Of a DNA stretch of 48,255 nt, positions 26,865 through 36,036 are shown piece by piece. Location of the stretch: NCBI GenBank assembly GCA_017431515.1, contig JAFRKV010000050.1, positions 1-48,255 on the forward strand, given 5' to 3'. Under the pieces are notes generated by a model, which was not told the DNA's origin, did not search any database, and saw only the letters and a program-made list of their open reading frames with translations. The position numbers and the translations under genes are program-made. This DNA comes from Lachnospiraceae bacterium. Lineage in GTDB: Bacteria > Bacillota > Clostridia > Lachnospirales > Lachnospiraceae. Numbering within the stretch: the first letter of the stretch is position 1; every line of letters starts with the position of its first letter.

Positions 26865-27641
26865 ATGTTCAAAAGAAAAAAAAATGCAGAAGAGGAATTT
26901 CTCGAAGAAACCGAGGAGCAGGCAGCCACAGAGGTCGTCAAAAAACAAAAAAGCGCCATCCGCATATCCGGACTTCAGATCGGTTTTTCCTTTGTCTTTC
27001 TTGTACTGGGTACGTTGCTGCTCTTTGTGCCCCAGATGACGCCGGTGATTCTTTGTTATTGCCTTGCGGGCGGGGTCATGGGGATCGGCGTGATCCTGAT
27101 CGTCCGTTATTTCCTGTCCGAAGCCTATCAAAACATCAGGCGCTATGGCTTTTCCATCGGTGTGATTCTGATCCTGTGCGGATCCGTCATTCTGGCGCGA
27201 ACCGGTGCCATCTCGGAATATCTCATTTTGGCGATGGGGGCGCTGATGCTGGCGGCAGCGGTCTTTAAACTCCAGAACGCGCTGGATCTCAGGGCCATCA
27301 AGGACCAATACTGGTGGATCTGGCTGCTCATCGCCTTTTTGTTTGCCATCTTCGCGACGGTCATTCTGGTCAATCCCTTTTCCGATCAGAAGTCCCTTTC
27401 GCAGTTTGCATCGGTGCTTGTGTTCATCGACGGTCTTGTGAGCCTGGTGGGCACATTCTATCTGTCCTTTCGTCTGCGTTCCTGGGAAAAGAACCGGGAT
27501 GAAGCGCCTCTGACCGTAGAAGCAGAACCCAAACAGGAGCACAGCACGCATCCGGATCCGACGGAGAAGTCCCGGGAAGAGGATCGTTCTGGCGTCAGAA
27601 CCCCGGGCATTCAGGAAGATTTTGACGAAGGGATCGATTGA
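26865..27641 (+). CDS. DUF308 (HdeD-like) membrane protein
   Basis: 258 residues. An acidic-basic cytosolic N-terminus (KRKKNAEEEFLEETEEQ) precedes six predicted helices (about 40-215) with the paired-helix pattern of the DUF308/HdeD family (FVFLVLGTLLLFVPQ, GVILILCGSVILA, FLFAIFATVILVNPF). A hydrophilic tail of about 45 residues ends the protein. AAGGAGG sits seven to eight nt before ATG 26865. The stop overlaps the next gene's ATG by one base (TGATG). The function of the family is not firmly known; HdeD in E. coli is linked to acid stress. Confidence 0.82.
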   Translation: MFKRKKNAEEEFLEETEEQAATEVVKKQKSAIRISGLQIGFSFVFLVLGTLLLFVPQMTPVILCYCLAGGVMGIGVILIVRYFLSEAYQNIRRYGFSIGVILILCGSVILARTGAISEYLILAMGALMLAAAVFKLQNALDLRAIKDQYWWIWLLIAFLFAIFATVILVNPFSDQKSLSQFASVLVFIDGLVSLVGTFYLSFRLRSWEKNRDEAPLTVEAEPKQEHSTHPDPTEKSREEDRSGVRTPGIQEDFDEGID

Positions 27642-28888
27642 TGAGATCGGATGTGATCATTGTGGGCGCAGGGGCGTCAGGTCTTACCGCAGCCATCTTC
27701 GCGGCGCGATCCGGAGCCTCGGTCAGGATTCTGGAGCACAAGGAATCCGCCGGGAAAAAGCTGCTGCTGACGGGAAACGGGAAATGCAATCTCTCCAATC
27801 AGGTGATGGATCCTTCCCTTTATCGCGGCGCAGAACCGGGATTTGTCACTTCGGTTCTGGAAACCTACGGGAAAGAGCAGACCATCTCCTTTTTCCGAGA
27901 GATCGGTGTCCTCATCCGGGAGAGAAACGGATATCTTTATCCGCAAAATGAAGAGGCGTCCGGTGTCCTGCGTGCCTTACTCTTGGAATGTGAGAGATGC
28001 GGCGTTTCTATCGATTATGAAATCGGGATTAAAAAAATCCTGCCGCAAACAGACGGGTTTTGTTTGGAAACGAAACAAGGGGCGTTTTTCAGCAGAAGCT
28101 GTGTACTGGCCACAGGCGGATGCAGCCGGAAGGAAACAGGGAGTGATGGCAGCGGTTTCCTATATTTGGCGGCGCTTTCCCATACCACCCAAGATATTGT
28201 TCCTTCCCTGATCCAATTGAAGGCAAAAGCGTCGTTTTTGAAAGCGACTGCAGGAATTCGTGCAGATACAAGCCTGACACTTTACATCGATGAGACCCCT
28301 GCGGCGACGGAAGCAGGGGAGTTGCAGATGACTGAGGACGGGGTTTCCGGCATTGCCGTCTTTCAATTGAGCCGCTATGCGGCAGTTGCGCTGAAAGAAG
28401 GAAAAAACGTTTCCCTGGTGGTGGATTTTCTGCCGGCTTCCGGGGATGCTGATGCTGTCGCAGCCATGTATCAAAAGCTTTTTGACGGCAATCCGGCAGA
28501 TCTGTCCTTGTTGCTTGCGGGGTCTGTCCACCGGAAACTGATTCCCGTGGTCCTGGAGCAATGCGCCGTCCCGGACAAACCGGGAGCGCAGGTGACGAAA
28601 GAGGAAATGGCAAGGCTTGCGAACTGTCTGAAAGCCTTTGCATTCCCCATCATCGGGACCAGAAAACTGAACGACGCACAGGTGACCGCCGGAGGCGTGG
28701 ATACCCGCGAGGTCGACCGGGAAACCTTAGGATCAAAAAAGACCCCGGGACTCTATTTCTGCGGCGAGATGCTGGATGTGGACGGTCCCTGCGGCGGTTA
28801 TAATCTCCAATGGGCCTGGAGTTCCGGCATGTGTGCCGGTAAGCACGCGGGGGAATACAGCCTCTCTGCAAAAGAACTGCACTCATGA
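27641..28888 (+). CDS. NAD(P)/FAD-dependent oxidoreductase of the HI0933/YhiN family
   Basis: 415 residues. The N-terminal dinucleotide fold shows VIIVGAGASGLTAAIFAARSG and the family signature SAGKKLLLTGNGKCNLSN, then ATGGCSRKETGSDGSG, and the C-terminal FAD segment GLYFCGEMLDVDGPCGGYNLQWAWSSG. The family includes BaiN, a flavoprotein implicated in bile-acid reduction in some gut Clostridia; that role cannot be inferred here, since most homologues are uncharacterised. ATG 27641 overlaps the previous stop by one base. It overlaps the next gene as ATGA. Confidence 0.87.
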   Translation: MRSDVIIVGAGASGLTAAIFAARSGASVRILEHKESAGKKLLLTGNGKCNLSNQVMDPSLYRGAEPGFVTSVLETYGKEQTISFFREIGVLIRERNGYLYPQNEEASGVLRALLLECERCGVSIDYEIGIKKILPQTDGFCLETKQGAFFSRSCVLATGGCSRKETGSDGSGFLYLAALSHTTQDIVPSLIQLKAKASFLKATAGIRADTSLTLYIDETPAATEAGELQMTEDGVSGIAVFQLSRYAAVALKEGKNVSLVVDFLPASGDADAVAAMYQKLFDGNPADLSLLLAGSVHRKLIPVVLEQCAVPDKPGAQVTKEEMARLANCLKAFAFPIIGTRKLNDAQVTAGGVDTREVDRETLGSKKTPGLYFCGEMLDVDGPCGGYNLQWAWSSGMCAGKHAGEYSLSAKELHS

Positions 28889-30519
28889 TTCGGATTGAAG
28901 AATGTAAACTTGATTTAAATTTTACGGAAAATGACCTGACAGAGCGGATTTGCAAGATCCTTCATGTCAGGGCGGAAGAGCTGCTTTCGGTGGAAGTGGT
29001 ACGAAAAGCTGTGGACGCCAGAAAGAAACCCCATCTGGCCTGTGTTTTGACCGTGGATGTCCAGGTGAAGAAGGAAAAAGCCGTGGCGCACCGGGGAGGA
29101 CGGGCATCTCTAAAGATAATGGAGCCCATCCGGTATCATTTCCCCAAATGCAGCGCGAAAAAGGGCGGCACCCGTCCTGTGGTGATCGGAAGTGGTCCCT
29201 GCGGGCTCCTCTGTACCTATGAACTGGCGCTGCACGGCTTTCGTCCCATCCTTTTGGAAAGGGGAAGCGAAGTGGACGCACGCTGCCGGAAAGTGCAGCA
29301 TTTTTTTTCGACGGGGACTTTGGATCCTGCAAACAACGCGCAGTTCGGGGAGGGCGGTGCCGGCACATTCTCGGACGGGAAATTGAACACCTCCATCAAG
29401 GATCCTTCCGGGCGCGGAAGAGAAGTGTTAAAGCTTTTCGTGGCAATGGGCGCCGATCCGGACATCTTATCCGACGCAAAGCCCCATCTCGGCACGGATG
29501 CGCTGATTGGCATCCTAAAAAATCTGCGCCGCCGGATCACAGAGCTTGGCGGCACTATGCGGTTTGACAGCTGTGTGACCGATCTGATGACAAAAGACGG
29601 CACACTCACAGGCCTCAGGATCAACGGCGATACCATCATGGAAACCGATACCGCAGTGCTTAGTATCGGGCACAGCGCCAGAGATACGATCCGGATGCTC
29701 CGGGGGAAGGGACTTCTCATGGAGCCGAAGCCTTTTGCGGTGGGCTTTCGGATCGAACATCCGCAGACCTGGATCGACATATCGCAATACGGATTTTCCG
29801 ATCATTCCGTGATCTCTGCCGCACCGTATAAACTGACTGCCCAGGCAGAGGGCCGTGGCGTCTACTCCTTTTGCATGTGTCCCGGGGGCTATGTCATCAA
29901 CGCTTCCTCGGAGCCGGAAATGCTCTGCGTGAACGGCATGAGCTATTCCGATCGTGCCGGAGCCAATGCCAACAGCGCCATCGTGGTGACCGTGAAGCCG
30001 GAGGATGTCAAGGGAGACGATCCCCTTGCCTTTCTGGCCTTTCAGGAGACACTGGAGCGTAAGGCTTTTATACTGGCGGGCGGCGCTATCCCCCAGCAAT
30101 TATACGGCGATTTTCTGAAAAACCGGATCAGTACCGCTTACGGCGCCTTTGAAAGTACCACAAAAGGAGCCCATGCATTTGCCAATCTGCGGGATCTTTT
30201 GCCGCCGGCCATGACAGACGCATTTTTATCCGGCATGGCGCGTTTCGGCAGACAGATCCAAGACTTTGACCGGACAGACGCGATTCTGTCCGGCATCGAA
30301 AGCAGAACTTCCTCTCCGGTGCGGATCAAACGGGATGTGCAGGGCGTATCGTCGATCAAAGGCCTTTATCCGGCGGGAGAGGGCGCAGGCTATGCCGGCG
30401 GGATTATCTCCGCGGCAGTGGACGGGATCCGCACAGCAGAGCAGGTTGCCATACGGCTTTCGGCACAGCCGGACTCCGTTGCAGCCGCAGCGCAAGGGGC
30501 TGTGAATCGTAACGAATAA
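28885..30519 (+). CDS. FAD-dependent dehydrogenase, COG2509 type
   Basis: 544 residues. The N-terminal about 85 residues form a small basic domain, followed by a dinucleotide fold beginning VVIGSGPCGLLCTYELALHGF. Family text includes NNAQFGEGGAGTFSDGKLNT, AVLSIGHSARDT, FAVGFRIEHPQ, VYSFCMCPGGYVINASSE and the C-terminal GLYPAGEGAGYAGGIISAAVDGI. These match the widely conserved but uncharacterised family of FAD dehydrogenases. It is translationally coupled to the preceding oxidoreductase through an ATGA overlap. mutS follows after 18 bp. Substrate unknown. Confidence 0.87.
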   Translation: MIRIEECKLDLNFTENDLTERICKILHVRAEELLSVEVVRKAVDARKKPHLACVLTVDVQVKKEKAVAHRGGRASLKIMEPIRYHFPKCSAKKGGTRPVVIGSGPCGLLCTYELALHGFRPILLERGSEVDARCRKVQHFFSTGTLDPANNAQFGEGGAGTFSDGKLNTSIKDPSGRGREVLKLFVAMGADPDILSDAKPHLGTDALIGILKNLRRRITELGGTMRFDSCVTDLMTKDGTLTGLRINGDTIMETDTAVLSIGHSARDTIRMLRGKGLLMEPKPFAVGFRIEHPQTWIDISQYGFSDHSVISAAPYKLTAQAEGRGVYSFCMCPGGYVINASSEPEMLCVNGMSYSDRAGANANSAIVVTVKPEDVKGDDPLAFLAFQETLERKAFILAGGAIPQQLYGDFLKNRISTAYGAFESTTKGAHAFANLRDLLPPAMTDAFLSGMARFGRQIQDFDRTDAILSGIESRTSSPVRIKRDVQGVSSIKGLYPAGEGAGYAGGIISAAVDGIRTAEQVAIRLSAQPDSVAAAAQGAVNRNE

Positions 30520-30537
30520 AGGGGAAGGGAGCTTCCA

Positions 30538-33174
30538 ATGGCGGAATACACCCCCATGATGCAGCAATATCTGCAGACCAAAGAAGAATATCCGGATTGT
30601 ATCCTGTTTTACCGTCTCGGTGATTTTTACGAGATGTTTTTTGAGGACGCCAAAACCGCTTCCAAGGAGCTGGAGCTGACCCTTACCGGCAAGAACTGCG
30701 GCATGGAAGAGCGGGCTCCCATGTGCGGCGTGCCTTATCACGCCGCGGACACCTATCTTTCCAGACTGGTGCAAAAGGGCTACAAGGTGGCGATCTGTGA
30801 ACAGATCGAAGACCCGAAGGAAGCGAAGGGCATCGTGAAACGGGAAGTGATCCGCGTCGTGACCCCCGGCACTAATACGGATCCCTCGACCATGGACGAG
30901 ACCAAAAACCATTACCTCATGTGCGTCGTTTACCTCGATGACAAGTACGGCATTTCTTTTGCGGATGTCACAACGGGGGATTACTACGTGACGGAAGTGG
31001 ATTCCGAGCGCAAAATGCTGGATGAACTGCATAAATGGCAGCCTGTGGAGCTGATCTGCAACGAAGCGCTGATGATCAGCGGCTTGGATCTGACCGATCT
31101 GAAGGAACGGCATGGGATTGCGGTATCGCCGCTGGCTGCGTGGTATTTTTCCGATGATCTCTGCGAAACCACCCTAAAGGAGCATTTCAAGGCTGCAACG
31201 CTTGCAGCCCTCGGTCTTTCCGATTCCGGAAGCGGCGTGATCGCCGCGGGCGCGCTGCTGAAATATCTGTTGGAAACCCAGATGGTGGAGCTTTCCCAGC
31301 TTTCCGCCATACACCCTTATGTCACGGGCAAATTCATGGTGATCGACAGTTCCTCCAGACGAAATCTGGAGCTGACGGAGACCTTGAGAGAAAAGCAGAA
31401 GCGGGGATCCCTGCTGTGGGTGCTGGATAAAACGAAAACCGCCATGGGCGCCCGGATGCTCCGTTCCTTTGTGGAACAGCCCCTGATTGAACCGGAACGG
31501 ATCAAACGCCGACAGGATGCCATCAAAGAACTGAATGCCCAGGTGATCACCCGGGACGAACTTCGGGAATACCTGCATCCGGTCTACGATCTGGAGCGGC
31601 TGATCGCGCGGGTTTCCTATCAGACGGCCAACGCCCGGGATCTCATCGCCTTTCAAAGTTCCATCGGGATGCTGCCGTCCATCAAAACATTGCTGACGGA
31701 TTTTCAGTCACCGGAGCTGAAAGAGATTACGGAAACCATGGATCCGCTGCAGGACCTTTACCGCCTGATCGATGAGGCGTTGGTCCCGGATCCGCCGCTT
31801 TCCCTCCGGGACGGCGGACTCATCAAACCGGGATTTCATGCCGAGGTGGACCGGCTCCGGGAAGCCAAGGTAAACGGCAAGCAGTGGCTTGCGGACCTGG
31901 AGCAGCGGGAGCGGGAAGCCACCGGGATTAAGAATCTGCGCGTTCGCTTTAATAAGGTGTTCGGCTATTTCATTGAAGTGACCAATTCCTATCTGTCCAT
32001 GGTGCCGGATACTTATATCCGCAAGCAGACGCTGACCAACGCGGAGCGTTTTCTGACGCCGGAACTGAAGGAGATGGAGGAGACGATTCTCGGGGCGGAG
32101 GAACGTCTGATGTCCTTGGAGTATGAACTTTTCTGCGAGCTGCGGCAGGCGCTTGCAAAAGAGATCGTGCGCATCCAGCGAACCGCAAAAGCCGTCGCGG
32201 CGTTGGATGTCTTTGCGTCTCTCGCCCTGGTGGCGGAGCAAAACCGGTTCTGCTGCCCGAAGATCAATACCCACGGCAGGATCGAGATCAAAAACGGCCG
32301 TCATCCGGTGGTGGAAAAGATGATTCCTAACGACCTTTTCATCCCCAATGACACGCTGCTTGACAACGACAAAAACCGCATTTCCATCATCACAGGACCC
32401 AATATGGCAGGGAAATCCACCTATATGCGTCAGGTGGCGCTGATCGTGCTGCTGGCGCAGATCGGAAGTTTTGTACCTGCGGACGAAGCCGATATCGGCA
32501 TCGTGGATCGGATCTTTACCCGTGTGGGCGCCAGCGATGATCTGGCCAGCGGTCAGAGTACCTTTATGGTGGAAATGACCGAGGTGGCCAATATCCTGCG
32601 GAATGCCACGGCGAATTCCCTCCTCATTCTGGATGAGATCGGGCGCGGCACCAGCACTTTTGACGGGCTCTCCATCGCCTGGGCGGTGGTGGAGCATATC
32701 AGCAATCCCAAGCTTCTCGGCGCCAAGACCCTTTTCGCCACCCATTATCACGAACTGACCGAGCTGGAAGGGAAGCTGGACAACGTGAACAATTACTGCA
32801 TCGCCGTCAAGGAGCAGGGGGAGGACATCGTCTTTTTGCGGAAGATCGTCCCCGGCGGCGCGGACAAAAGCTACGGCATCCAGGTGGCGCATCTGGCCGG
32901 CGTGCCGGAATCGGTGACGGAGCGCGCCAAGGAGATCGTGGAGCAGCTTTTGCAGAACGACCTGACCAAGGCGGCTTCCCAGATTTCCGTGCGGCAGCCC
33001 TTTTCCAATGTTGGGCTGGATGAAGTGGATATGACTCAGATGTCTCTGTTTGATACGGTCACAGACGATGCCATCGTGGAGGAGTTAAAAAACCTGAAAC
33101 TTGCCAACATGACACCGCTGGAAGCGCTGAACAAACTTTATGAGCTGCAGAACAAACTCAACAACCGCTGGTAA
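30538..33174 (+). CDS. mutS: DNA mismatch repair protein MutS
   Basis: Recognises mismatches and small loops, then recruits MutL. 878 residues. The mismatch-binding Phe-x-Glu is in GDFYEMFFEDA (Phe about residue 31), followed by the connector, lever and clamp domains. The ATPase domain has Walker A GPNMAGKSTYMRQ (Lys 626), the DDLASGQSTFMVEM signature, Walker B LLILDEIGRGTSTFDG and the ATHYHELTELE segment. The C-terminus has the helix-turn-helix region SYGIQVAHLAGVP. Its upstream ribosome site is AAGGGGAAGGGAG. mutL follows 23 bp later, as usual. Confidence 0.97.
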   Translation: MAEYTPMMQQYLQTKEEYPDCILFYRLGDFYEMFFEDAKTASKELELTLTGKNCGMEERAPMCGVPYHAADTYLSRLVQKGYKVAICEQIEDPKEAKGIVKREVIRVVTPGTNTDPSTMDETKNHYLMCVVYLDDKYGISFADVTTGDYYVTEVDSERKMLDELHKWQPVELICNEALMISGLDLTDLKERHGIAVSPLAAWYFSDDLCETTLKEHFKAATLAALGLSDSGSGVIAAGALLKYLLETQMVELSQLSAIHPYVTGKFMVIDSSSRRNLELTETLREKQKRGSLLWVLDKTKTAMGARMLRSFVEQPLIEPERIKRRQDAIKELNAQVITRDELREYLHPVYDLERLIARVSYQTANARDLIAFQSSIGMLPSIKTLLTDFQSPELKEITETMDPLQDLYRLIDEALVPDPPLSLRDGGLIKPGFHAEVDRLREAKVNGKQWLADLEQREREATGIKNLRVRFNKVFGYFIEVTNSYLSMVPDTYIRKQTLTNAERFLTPELKEMEETILGAEERLMSLEYELFCELRQALAKEIVRIQRTAKAVAALDVFASLALVAEQNRFCCPKINTHGRIEIKNGRHPVVEKMIPNDLFIPNDTLLDNDKNRISIITGPNMAGKSTYMRQVALIVLLAQIGSFVPADEADIGIVDRIFTRVGASDDLASGQSTFMVEMTEVANILRNATANSLLILDEIGRGTSTFDGLSIAWAVVEHISNPKLLGAKTLFATHYHELTELEGKLDNVNNYCIAVKEQGEDIVFLRKIVPGGADKSYGIQVAHLAGVPESVTERAKEIVEQLLQNDLTKAASQISVRQPFSNVGLDEVDMTQMSLFDTVTDDAIVEELKNLKLANMTPLEALNKLYELQNKLNNRW

Positions 33175-33197
33175 CCAGCAAGGAAAGAGGATGAGGC

Positions 33198-35081
33198 ATG
33201 CCGGAGATCCGTGTGCTTGCGAAAGAAACAATTGATCTGATCGCTGCGGGAGAGGTGATCGAACGCCCTTCTTCCGTGGTCAAGGAACTGGTGGAAAATG
33301 CCATTGATGCCGGAGCCACCGCCATTACCATCGAGATCAAAGACGGCGGAATGGAGCTGATCCGCGTGACGGACAACGGCTGCGGAATCGAAAAATCCCA
33401 GGTGCCGCTGGCCTTTTGCTCCCATGCCACCAGTAAGATCCGCACAGCAGCGGATCTTGACGATATTTTTACCCTCGGCTTCCGGGGGGAAGCCCTCTCC
33501 AGCATCGCCGCCGTCGCCCGGGTGGAAATGATCACAAAGACCGGAGACGCTTTGCTGGGCACCCGCTATGTGATCGAAGGCGCAAAGGAAGTCAGTCTGG
33601 AAGAGATCGGCGCCCCGAACGGCACCACCTTTCTGGTACGTCAGCTTTTTTTCCACACGCCTGCCCGGAGAAAGTTCTTAAAAACCCCGCAGACGGAAAC
33701 GGGCTATATCCATACGTTGCTGCAGCATATGGCGCTGTCACACCCCGACATCGCCTTTCAGTTTCTGTCCCACGGGCAGACCAAGCTCTACACCTCGGGA
33801 AATGACTCAGCGGAGGAGATCATCTACCATCTCTACGGAAAAGAGATCGCTTCTTCCCTGATCCCCGTCCATGCCGTTTCCGGCTCCATGAAGCTTACCG
33901 GTTTTATCGGCAAGCCCATTGTCACCCGGGGCAACCGCAATTATGAAAACTATTTTGTCAACGGCCGTTACGTGAAAAGCGATCTGATCGCAAAGGGGAT
34001 CGAGGATGCCTACCGGACCTACCTCATGCAGCATCAATATCCCTTTACGGTGCTTTCCTTTACGGTGGACGGACATGATGTAGATGTGAATGTCCATCCC
34101 CAGAAACTGGAACTGCGGTTCTCCAAAAGCGAGGAACTCTACCGTTTCCTGTCGGAAAGCATCCGGGACAGCCTGCAGAAAACCGAACTGATCCCGGAAG
34201 TGCCTTTTGGAAAAGAGGCCCTGGCAGAGACGCAGAAGCCAGAAGCAGTGGCTCCCTTGCACGATGAATTGTCCAAGCTTGATCGCAGCGATGCATCCGC
34301 ACCGGAACAGCTTTCCCATACGGAGCCCTTTGAAGAGGCGCGTCTGCTGCGCTTAAAGGAATTGATCCGCGCGCAGATTGCGGAGGATTCCCCTTACGAA
34401 CCGAAATACGATCAACGTGATGCAAAGACCTTTGTACCGCAGCAAAAACAGGAGCAGCCTTCCTTTGAGCAGCAGACCCTGCCCTTTTTTACGGAAGAGA
34501 CCAAGCAGCAATACCGGATTTTGGGACAGGCTTTTGCCACCTATTGGCTGGTGGAGATGGGAGAGGAACTGTTTCTCATAGATCAACATGCGGCCCATGA
34601 AAAAGTGATTTTTGAACGCCTCATGAAGCGGAAAGAGGAAAAAGAGCCCTTGTGTCAGCAGATCGCGCCGCCCATGGTCCTTTCCCTTTCCACGGCGGAA
34701 GAGGAGACGCTGAAACGCTACCGGGAGGACTTTACACACCTGGGCTATGAAATCGATCATTTTGGCGGTTCGGAATACCGCATCACAGCCATTCCGGCGG
34801 ATATTTACGGACTCAATGAGCGTCAGCTCTTTCTCGAAATGCTGGACGACCTGACGGAAAATGAGCGCCTTCGTGATACGGATGCACTTTATCTGAAAAT
34901 CGCCACCATGTCCTGCAAAGCTGCGATTAAAGGGAATATGGCCATCTCCACGGAAGAATTCCAGGCTTTGTTTGACGAGATGCTCACGCTTGACAATCCT
35001 TATCATTGCCCCCACGGCAGACCCACGACGATCCGGATGAGCCGTGCGGACCTGGAGCGGAAATTTAAGAGGGTGCTTTGA
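33198..35081 (+). CDS. mutL: DNA mismatch repair protein MutL with endonuclease motif
   Basis: GHKL ATPase that links MutS to downstream repair. 627 residues. ATP-binding motifs are VKELVENAIDAGA, DNGCGI, and GFRGEALSSIAAV. The C-terminal domain has DQHAAHEKVIFE, the metal-dependent nicking motif found in MutL of organisms without MutH, plus CPHGRPT and SCKAAIKGNM, which complete the metal site. The linker (about 335-435) is low complexity. Presence of the endonuclease motif suggests methyl-independent repair. miaA starts one base after its stop. Confidence 0.96.
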   Translation: MPEIRVLAKETIDLIAAGEVIERPSSVVKELVENAIDAGATAITIEIKDGGMELIRVTDNGCGIEKSQVPLAFCSHATSKIRTAADLDDIFTLGFRGEALSSIAAVARVEMITKTGDALLGTRYVIEGAKEVSLEEIGAPNGTTFLVRQLFFHTPARRKFLKTPQTETGYIHTLLQHMALSHPDIAFQFLSHGQTKLYTSGNDSAEEIIYHLYGKEIASSLIPVHAVSGSMKLTGFIGKPIVTRGNRNYENYFVNGRYVKSDLIAKGIEDAYRTYLMQHQYPFTVLSFTVDGHDVDVNVHPQKLELRFSKSEELYRFLSESIRDSLQKTELIPEVPFGKEALAETQKPEAVAPLHDELSKLDRSDASAPEQLSHTEPFEEARLLRLKELIRAQIAEDSPYEPKYDQRDAKTFVPQQKQEQPSFEQQTLPFFTEETKQQYRILGQAFATYWLVEMGEELFLIDQHAAHEKVIFERLMKRKEEKEPLCQQIAPPMVLSLSTAEEETLKRYREDFTHLGYEIDHFGGSEYRITAIPADIYGLNERQLFLEMLDDLTENERLRDTDALYLKIATMSCKAAIKGNMAISTEEFQALFDEMLTLDNPYHCPHGRPTTIRMSRADLERKFKRVL

Positions 35082-35082
35082 G

Positions 35083-36036
35083 ATGGACGAACAGAAAGCT
35101 CCCCTTGTCATTATCGCAGGACCCACCGCAGTCGGAAAAAGCGATGCCGCCGTAGCCCTGGCCAAAAAGATCAACGGCGCGGTGATTTCCGCGGATTCCA
35201 TGCAGGTTTACCGCGGGATGGATATCGGCACCGCAAAGATTACTCCGGAGGAGATGCAGGGCGTTCCCCATTATCTCATCGATATTCTGGATCCGGACGA
35301 ACCCTTTCATGTGGTACGGTTTCAGGAACTGGCGCAAAACGCCATCCGGGAGATCACCACTGCAGGAAAGATCCCCATCCTCTGCGGCGGCACCGGTTTT
35401 TATATTCAGGCGCTGTTGTACGGGATCGATTTTACGGAGACCTCTACGGATCCCGTCCTGCGGGAGGAACTGGAAAATCTGGCCAAAAACAAAGGCTCGG
35501 AAGCCCTGCACGCCATGCTGGAAACAATGGACCCGGATGCGGCTGCGAAGATCCATCCTCATAACATCAAACGCCAGATCCGCGCCATCGAATTTTACCG
35601 GCTTTCCGGTCAAAGGATCTCAGAGACCAATGAGAAAGAGCGGCAAAAGCCCCCTGCTTACCATGCGGCCTATTTTTGCCTGACCATGGACCGGAAAAGG
35701 CTTTATGAGCGGATTGATGCGCGGGTGGATCAAATGATGGAAAAGGGGCTCCTGCAGGAAGTCACACGGCTGAAAGAAAAAGGCTACCAAAGAGACCTGG
35801 TCTCCATGCAGGGGCTGGGTTACAAGGAGATCCTGCAATATCTGGACGGGGAGTGTTCACTTTCCGAAGCCGTCTACAAGATCAAACGGGACAGCCGTCA
35901 TTTTGCCAAACGGCAGCTCACCTGGATGAACCGGGAAAAAGACATTCTCTGGGTTCCCAGGGAAGCCTATCCGGAGACGAAGGATGTCACCTCCTTTCTG
36001 TGCCGGAAATTAAGAGAAAAGGAGATCATCGGATGA
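35083..36036 (+). CDS. miaA: tRNA dimethylallyltransferase
   Basis: Transfers a dimethylallyl group from DMAPP to the N6 of A37 in tRNAs that read codons starting with U. 317 residues. The P-loop is IIAGPTAVGKSDAAVALA, followed by DSMQVYRGMDIGTAKI, VPHYLIDILDP and the tRNA-binding GGTGFYIQALLYG. The C-terminal half contains SRHFAKRQLTWMNR, a conserved tRNA contact. The ATG at 35083 follows the mutL stop by one base; an in-frame start at 35044 lies inside mutL. It overlaps the next gene by ATGA. Confidence 0.96.
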   Translation: MDEQKAPLVIIAGPTAVGKSDAAVALAKKINGAVISADSMQVYRGMDIGTAKITPEEMQGVPHYLIDILDPDEPFHVVRFQELAQNAIREITTAGKIPILCGGTGFYIQALLYGIDFTETSTDPVLREELENLAKNKGSEALHAMLETMDPDAAAKIHPHNIKRQIRAIEFYRLSGQRISETNEKERQKPPAYHAAYFCLTMDRKRLYERIDARVDQMMEKGLLQEVTRLKEKGYQRDLVSMQGLGYKEILQYLDGECSLSEAVYKIKRDSRHFAKRQLTWMNREKDILWVPREAYPETKDVTSFLCRKLREKEIIG